In this document: piece by piece, positions 6,908 to 10,033 of the stretch
Numbering within the stretch: the stretch's first letter is position 1
Layout of the letters: each line of letters starts with the position of its first letter
NCBI GenBank assembly: GCA_018262315.1
Contig: JAGSPS010000093.1
Coordinates: 1-10,033, forward strand
Source of the DNA: Deltaproteobacteria bacterium
GTDB lineage: Bacteria; Myxococcota_A; UBA9160; PR03
DNA: 10,033 bases
Direction of reading: 5' to 3'
Notes under the pieces: model-generated
What the model was told of the DNA's origin: nothing
Database searches by the model: none
The model's input: the letters and a program-made list of their open reading frames with translations, nothing else
Translations under genes and position numbers: made by a program

Positions 6908-6913
6908 TACCCT
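6908..6913 (+). promoter_or_regulatory. Possible -10 box of a leaderless transcript
   Basis: TACCCT fits TANNNT and ends 7 nt before the ATG at 6921, and no Shine-Dalgarno sequence lies between. That spacing puts the expected transcription start at or next to the ATG. No good -35 was found. Similar spacing recurs at 9216-9221. Confidence 0.35.
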
Positions 6914-6920
6914 CAGCGAC

Positions 6921-7724
<804 letters not shown>

Positions 7725-7773
7725 CGAGCAGCCCCTTGGCTCAAGCGGCCACCCTGCCCCGCCGATGCGGGAT

Positions 7774-7792
7774 CCGGCGCACGGGGCGCCGG
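7774..7792. other. Inverted repeat upstream of the FHA gene
   Basis: CCGGCGC at 7774-7780 and GCGCCGG at 7786-7792 form a 7-bp stem with a 5-nt loop, between the amidase stop and the FHA ribosome-binding site. It could act as a weak transcription barrier, an operator or an mRNA hairpin near the leader. There is no T-run. Chance is possible in such GC-rich DNA. Confidence 0.25.
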
Positions 7793-7810
7793 GGATCGGG
7801 GGTCGCAGCG

Positions 7811-8131
7811 ATGGCGGGCGAGGGCAATGGGAAGCGCGCGGCGCTCGTGATCCGCACGGGGGGCTTCGAGGGCACGCGCTACGAGCTGGCCGGCGAAGAG
7901 ACCCTGATTGGTCGCAATCCCACCACCGACATCACGCTGCTCGACGAGGGCATCAGCCGCGAGCACGCGATCATTCTCTTCGACGACGACCAGGCGCGCT
8001 ACGAGATCGAAGACCTCGAGTCGACCAATGGGACCAAGGTGAATGGCAAGCGCGTGCGCAACGCGCCGCTCGCACCCGGCGATGAGATCCAGATCGGGCA
8101 CACGGTCTTCGAGTTCGTGATCGACGCCTGA
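7811..8131 (+). CDS. Stand-alone FHA domain protein
   Basis: 106 aa, almost entirely one forkhead-associated domain. FHA domains bind phosphothreonine peptides and usually report on Ser/Thr kinase signalling. The diagnostic residues are all present: Gly34-Arg35 (LIGRNPTTDITL), Ser49-Arg50-Glu51-His52, and Asn73-Gly74 within STNGTKVNG (71-79). Then comes PGDEIQIGHTVFEF, the last strands. The first 10 residues are a polar lead, and there is no membrane segment, kinase, secretion-apparatus or other fused domain. Start is ATG at 7811; GGGGG at 7796-7800 lies about 10 nt upstream, and FHA similarity begins only after this point although the frame is open further upstream. It runs in the same direction as the amidase and is convergent with the LOG gene, 4 nt between stops. 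No kinase gene is present in the window, so its partner is unknown. Confidence 0.92.
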   Translation: MAGEGNGKRAALVIRTGGFEGTRYELAGEETLIGRNPTTDITLLDEGISREHAIILFDDDQARYEIEDLESTNGTKVNGKRVRNAPLAPGDEIQIGHTVFEFVIDA

Positions 8132-8148
8132 TCCTTCACGCGGCGTCG
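8122..8148. terminator. Hairpin spanning both stop codons of convergent genes
   Basis: CGACGCC at 8122-8128 and GGCGTCG at 8142-8148 are perfect inverted repeats of 7 bp. Inside the loop, the TGA of the FHA gene and the TCA (reverse stop of the LOG gene) can also pair. Both arms lie within coding sequence, where both proteins end in Asp-Ala-type residues. It could serve as a bidirectional terminator, but no T-run is present on either strand. Confidence 0.3.
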
Positions 8149-8801
8149 TCGCGCCCGAGCTTGCGCTGATAGGCGCTGTAATGCTCGCGGATCCGCTCCA
8201 CCAATTCGTCCTCCGAATCGGTGACGTGGATGAGGCCGAGGTCCTCCGCTGAGATCATTCCGTGTTCGAGCGGTTCGCGGGTGAGCCACTCGAGCAGTCC
8301 TTCCCAGTACGAGCGGCCGTAGAGCACGACGGGGAAGTCGGGCATCTTGCCGGTCTGCTTCAACGTGATCGCCTCGAAGATCTCGTCGAGCGTGCCGAAA
8401 CCGCCGGGCAGCCCGACGAAGGCACACGCGTACTTCACGAACATCACCTTGCGCACGAAGAAGTAGTCGAAGACCAGGCTGGTTTCGACGTGTTCGTTGA
8501 TGCGCTGCGCGAACGGCAGCTTGATGTTGAGCCCGATCGACTGGCCGCCCGCCTCGACCGCGCCGAGGTTGCAGGCCTCCATGAGTCCCGGGCCGCCACC
8601 GGTAATGATGGAGAAGCCCGCCTTGGCGAGCGCTGCGGCGACCCGGCGTGCTTCCTCGTAGTAGCGGTGTTCGCGTGGCACGCGCGCGCCGCCGAAGATC
8701 GTCACTGCGGGCCAGACCGGCCTGAGGGTTTCGAAACCCTCGACGAACTCGCCCATGATCTTGAAGACCATCCAGGTGTCTTTGGAGCGGGGATCGTACA
8801 C
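8136..8801 (-). CDS. LOG-family protein (nucleoside 5'-monophosphate phosphoribohydrolase, TIGR00730 type)
   Basis: 221 aa. The family has a Rossmann-like fold and cleaves the N-glycosidic bond of nucleoside (or cytokinin riboside) 5'-monophosphates, releasing base and ribose 5-phosphate. Both signature motifs are intact: GGGPGLMEA at 68-76 and PGGFGTLDE at 132-140, containing the catalytic glutamate. Arg118-Lys119 sits in the FDYFFVRKVMFV segment and EAITLKQTGK follows at 143-152. The first strand is at VTIFGGAR (33-40). No signal peptide, so cytoplasmic. Start is GTG at 8801; its purine-rich AGGGGAGGG lies immediately upstream, closer than ideal, and no other start is available before the in-frame stop at 8853. 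The zinc-ribbon gene ends 51 nt upstream on the same strand, so the two may be co-transcribed. Bacterial substrates vary; a plain nucleotide salvage or repair role is the safest reading. Confidence 0.92.
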   Translation of the reverse strand: MYDPRSKDTWMVFKIMGEFVEGFETLRPVWPAVTIFGGARVPREHRYYEEARRVAAALAKAGFSIITGGGPGLMEACNLGAVEAGGQSIGLNIKLPFAQRINEHVETSLVFDYFFVRKVMFVKYACAFVGLPGGFGTLDEIFEAITLKQTGKMPDFPVVLYGRSYWEGLLEWLTREPLEHGMISAEDLGLIHVTDSEDELVERIREHYSAYQRKLGRDDAA

Positions 8802-8852
8802 CCCTCCCCTATCGGGAAAGGGGGCGTTGCGCTTGACGGCGCCGGCCGCGCG

Positions 8853-9149
8853 CTACGACTTCCTGGACTTGAACAGCGCATCGAGCGCTGCCTGTGCGCC
8901 GGCCTTGGGATCCGGCACCTGCGCGGGCGATCCGGTCCGCGGCGCGAACCAGTCGCAGCGATTGGCGCGCTCACGGTCGGAGACGCGTTCGGCGTTGGGT
9001 TCGCGACACTCGTTGTACGCGCCCGGGTCGTGATGGCTGCAGTTGCGACAGGCATGCAGGTCGCCGCTACAGCGCGGGCACGCGTCGCGAAACCCGACGC
9101 GCTCGCCGCTCGCAAGCTCGATGCTGGTCCCGCAGACCCCGCAGTGCAT
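8853..9149 (-). CDS. Double zinc-ribbon-like Cys-rich protein, uncharacterised
   Basis: 98 aa. Eight cysteines are arranged in two groups: CGVC (3-6) with CPRC (24-27), a zinc-ribbon knuckle pair, then CRNC (34-37), Cys48 and Cys65, a second set with conserved-looking surroundings (HHDPGAYNECREP at 39-51, ERVSDRERANRCDWF at 54-68). I recognise this DPGA.N.CREP...RAN.CD.F pattern as a small uncharacterised family common in deltaproteobacterial genomes. Metal binding is inferred; no enzymatic motif is visible. The last 30 residues are Pro/Ala/Lys-rich and unstructured in appearance. ATG at 9149 is chosen. GTG at 9158 is in frame, but would sit inside the putative -10 of the promoter at 9157-9186. 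GGTGGA lies about 4 nt before the ATG. It is probably followed in one transcript by the LOG-family gene. Confidence 0.85.
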   Translation of the reverse strand: MHCGVCGTSIELASGERVGFRDACPRCSGDLHACRNCSHHDPGAYNECREPNAERVSDRERANRCDWFAPRTGSPAQVPDPKAGAQAALDALFKSRKS

Positions 9150-9156
9150 GCGTTCC

Positions 9157-9186
9157 ACCGTGTGCCACGGAGCTGCGGGCTGTCAA
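9157..9186 (-). promoter_or_regulatory. Possible promoter of the zinc-ribbon gene
   Basis: On the minus strand a perfect TTGACA lies at 9186-9181. An 18-nt spacer leads to CACGGT at 9162-9157, which keeps only A2 and T6 of the -10 consensus. The predicted transcription start near 9150 falls at the ATG at 9149, so the message could be leaderless. The spacer equals that of the two plus-strand promoters, but the -10 is poor. Confidence 0.4.
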
Positions 9187-9215
9187 GAGCGCTCGGCATC
9201 GCCGGCTCCAGGTGA

Positions 9216-9221
9216 TAGCTT
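9216..9221 (+). promoter_or_regulatory. Possible -10 box of a leaderless transcript
   Basis: TAGCTT fits TANNNT and ends 9 nt before the ATG at 9231, with no Shine-Dalgarno sequence between. A partial -35, TCGGCA at 9193-9198, lies 17 nt upstream. The arrangement parallels the one before the amidase gene. Confidence 0.35.
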
Positions 9222-9230
9222 GCCAGCGTC

Positions 9231-9869
9231 ATGCTGCGCGCCAGCCTCGCCATTCCGTTCGCGATCGCGCTCCTGATCGCGGCGTCTCCCGCCACCGCGC
9301 AACCCAGCGCCAGCGCGGGTCCCGATGCCGTCGACTTCGCGCTCGCGTGGGCCCGCGGGGGCTACGCGTGTCCACTGGTATGCCGCTTCGGGGAAGAGGT
9401 GCGGCGCGGGGTTCGCCGCGTCGTGATCGCGGCGGGTCCGCGATCGTCCCCGCAGCGCGTCGACCGCATCACGTTCTTCGACGTCGGCGCCACCGGCGCC
9501 AGCCGCTGCCACGACGACCTCGGAGCCGAGGAGCCGAACATCGTCGGCACGCTTCTCGTATCCTACACCGTGAAGCGACCTCGTTCGGATACGCCCCAGC
9601 GCGACATCGAACAGGAGTTGAAGAGCGGCCCGCTGGTGTTCGACGTCGCGAGCGGGCGGCTGCGCATCGGGAGCGCGACAGCGGCCCCCGAGTCGCTGCG
9701 CGAGGTCGACTTCGCGGGCGGCAGGGTACGGCTCGGCGAACTCGCGCCGGGCTCCGACGAAGCGCGTCGGCTCGGCGATTTCGCGAGCCAGCGGCGCCTC
9801 CATCTCGAAGCCGAGGCGCCCGACGGCACTCGCATCGGCATGCCGCTCGCTGATTTCGAGCGGCGCTGA
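9231..9869 (+). CDS. Secreted or periplasmic protein of unknown function
   Basis: 212 aa. A signal peptide is clear: MLRAS, a hydrophobic stretch at about 6-18, and likely cleavage after ATA at residue 23 (AASPATA|QPSAS). No lipobox. The mature protein of about 189 residues opens with a possible helix (DAVDFALAWARGG). It then has a Cys-Pro-Leu-Val-Cys pair at 47-51, a strand-like RRVVIAAGP, and a third cysteine at 93. The middle part has Asp/Arg-rich alternating strands such as GTLLVSYTVKR, and the C-terminal half repeats short LRIGS and VRLGEL elements. A CxxxC plus one distant Cys could form one disulphide in the periplasm. I recognise no family. Start is ATG at 9231 at the head of the signal peptide, without a Shine-Dalgarno sequence. 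GC bias matches its neighbours, so there is no sign of recent transfer. A further gene starts 7 nt after its stop. Confidence 0.78.
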   Translation: MLRASLAIPFAIALLIAASPATAQPSASAGPDAVDFALAWARGGYACPLVCRFGEEVRRGVRRVVIAAGPRSSPQRVDRITFFDVGATGASRCHDDLGAEEPNIVGTLLVSYTVKRPRSDTPQRDIEQELKSGPLVFDVASGRLRIGSATAAPESLREVDFAGGRVRLGELAPGSDEARRLGDFASQRRLHLEAEAPDGTRIGMPLADFERR

Positions 9870-9876
9870 CCGGCGC

Positions 9877-10033
9877 GTGGGCGAATCCTCGCCGCTCACA
9901 CTCGACGGCGTTCGCTGGTGGTCGGGCCCGGAGGTCGGCGCACCGCAGTTGCGAGTGCTCGTCGAAGCAGCGCGCGCTGCGCTTGCGGCGGGCGCGCCGG
10001 ACCGCAAAGGCAGTCGCCGCAAAGAGAGCTTCC
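9877..10033 (+). CDS. Partial gene, 5' end only, unidentified
   Basis: An open frame starts at GTG 9877, seven bases after the preceding stop, and runs uninterrupted off the window edge (52 codons). The visible peptide begins VGESSPLTLDGVRWWSG, includes an Ala-rich helix (VEAARAALAAG), and turns basic near the edge (DRKGSRRKES). Third positions are about three quarters G or C, as in the real genes here, and the close spacing suggests co-transcription with the secreted-protein gene. No signal peptide or membrane segment is visible. There is only a weak GAGCGG as a ribosome-binding site, so the start is uncertain. The peptide is too short to assign a family. Confidence 0.5.
   Translation, partial: MGESSPLTLDGVRWWSGPEVGAPQLRVLVEAARAALAAGAPDRKGSRRKESF

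Noticed and set aside
8262..9215. Plus-strand open frame of 317 codons opposite the LOG and zinc-ribbon genes
   Set aside because: Crosses two real genes on the other strand; no motif.
9183..10022. Minus-strand open frame of 279 codons across the right end
   Set aside because: Opposes a gene with a signal peptide and proper start; no protein features of its own.

Overview
The window is about 10 kb of very GC-rich, densely coding bacterial chromosome. Third-codon positions are strongly G/C, and long meaningless open frames run opposite almost every real gene. The gene content is mostly housekeeping: der, a YfgM-like TPR protein, miaA, an endonuclease-type mutL and a nitrilase-family amidase. 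With it come a Fis/NtrC-type regulator, a lone FHA domain protein and a Cys-rich zinc-ribbon protein ending in a DPGAYNECREP-type motif. This mix fits a lineage of the former Deltaproteobacteria (Myxococcota, Desulfobacterota or Binatota-like). That placement is an inference from gene style, not from any marker search.

Layout. 57-2272 (minus strand): der, then a membrane-anchored TPR protein of the YfgM type. 2429-2884 (plus): a small secreted or periplasmic protein with its own TTGACA promoter. 2881-5655 (minus): mutL then miaA, 21 nt apart and probably one transcript. miaA overlaps the secreted-protein gene tail to tail by the four bases CTAG. 5829-6833 (plus): a regulator with a decayed sigma-54-type AAA+ core but an intact Fis-type helix-turn-helix. 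6921-7724 (plus): a nitrilase-superfamily amidase of the Nit1 type. 7811-8131 (plus): a minimal FHA protein. 8136-9149 (minus): a zinc-ribbon protein followed by a LOG-family phosphoribohydrolase, convergent with the FHA gene with 4 nt between stops. 9231-9869 (plus): an unidentified secreted protein. 9877 to the end (plus): the start of a further gene cut by the window edge.

Functional picture. der and the YfgM-like gene pair ribosome biogenesis with envelope protein handling; in E. coli yfgM-bamB-der are adjacent. mutL-miaA is a widely conserved pair joining mismatch repair and tRNA A37 prenylation. MutL carries the full metal-dependent endonuclease motif set, so repair here is predicted to be methyl-independent. 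The amidase and LOG protein look like metabolite repair or nucleotide salvage enzymes. No mobile element, CRISPR array, rRNA, tRNA or convincing defence system is visible. No stretch over 300 bases lacks a gene; the longest gaps are 5656-5828 and 2273-2428, both divergent promoter regions.

The item most worth a second look is the regulator at 5829-6833. It has lost the GAFTGA loop, the Walker B acidic pair, the arginine-finger segment and the sensor II arginine. Also notable are a repeated promoter format (TTGACA, 18-bp spacer, TAGNNT) and two genes with a TANNNT box placed as expected for leaderless transcripts. I do not see a clearly new multi-gene system.
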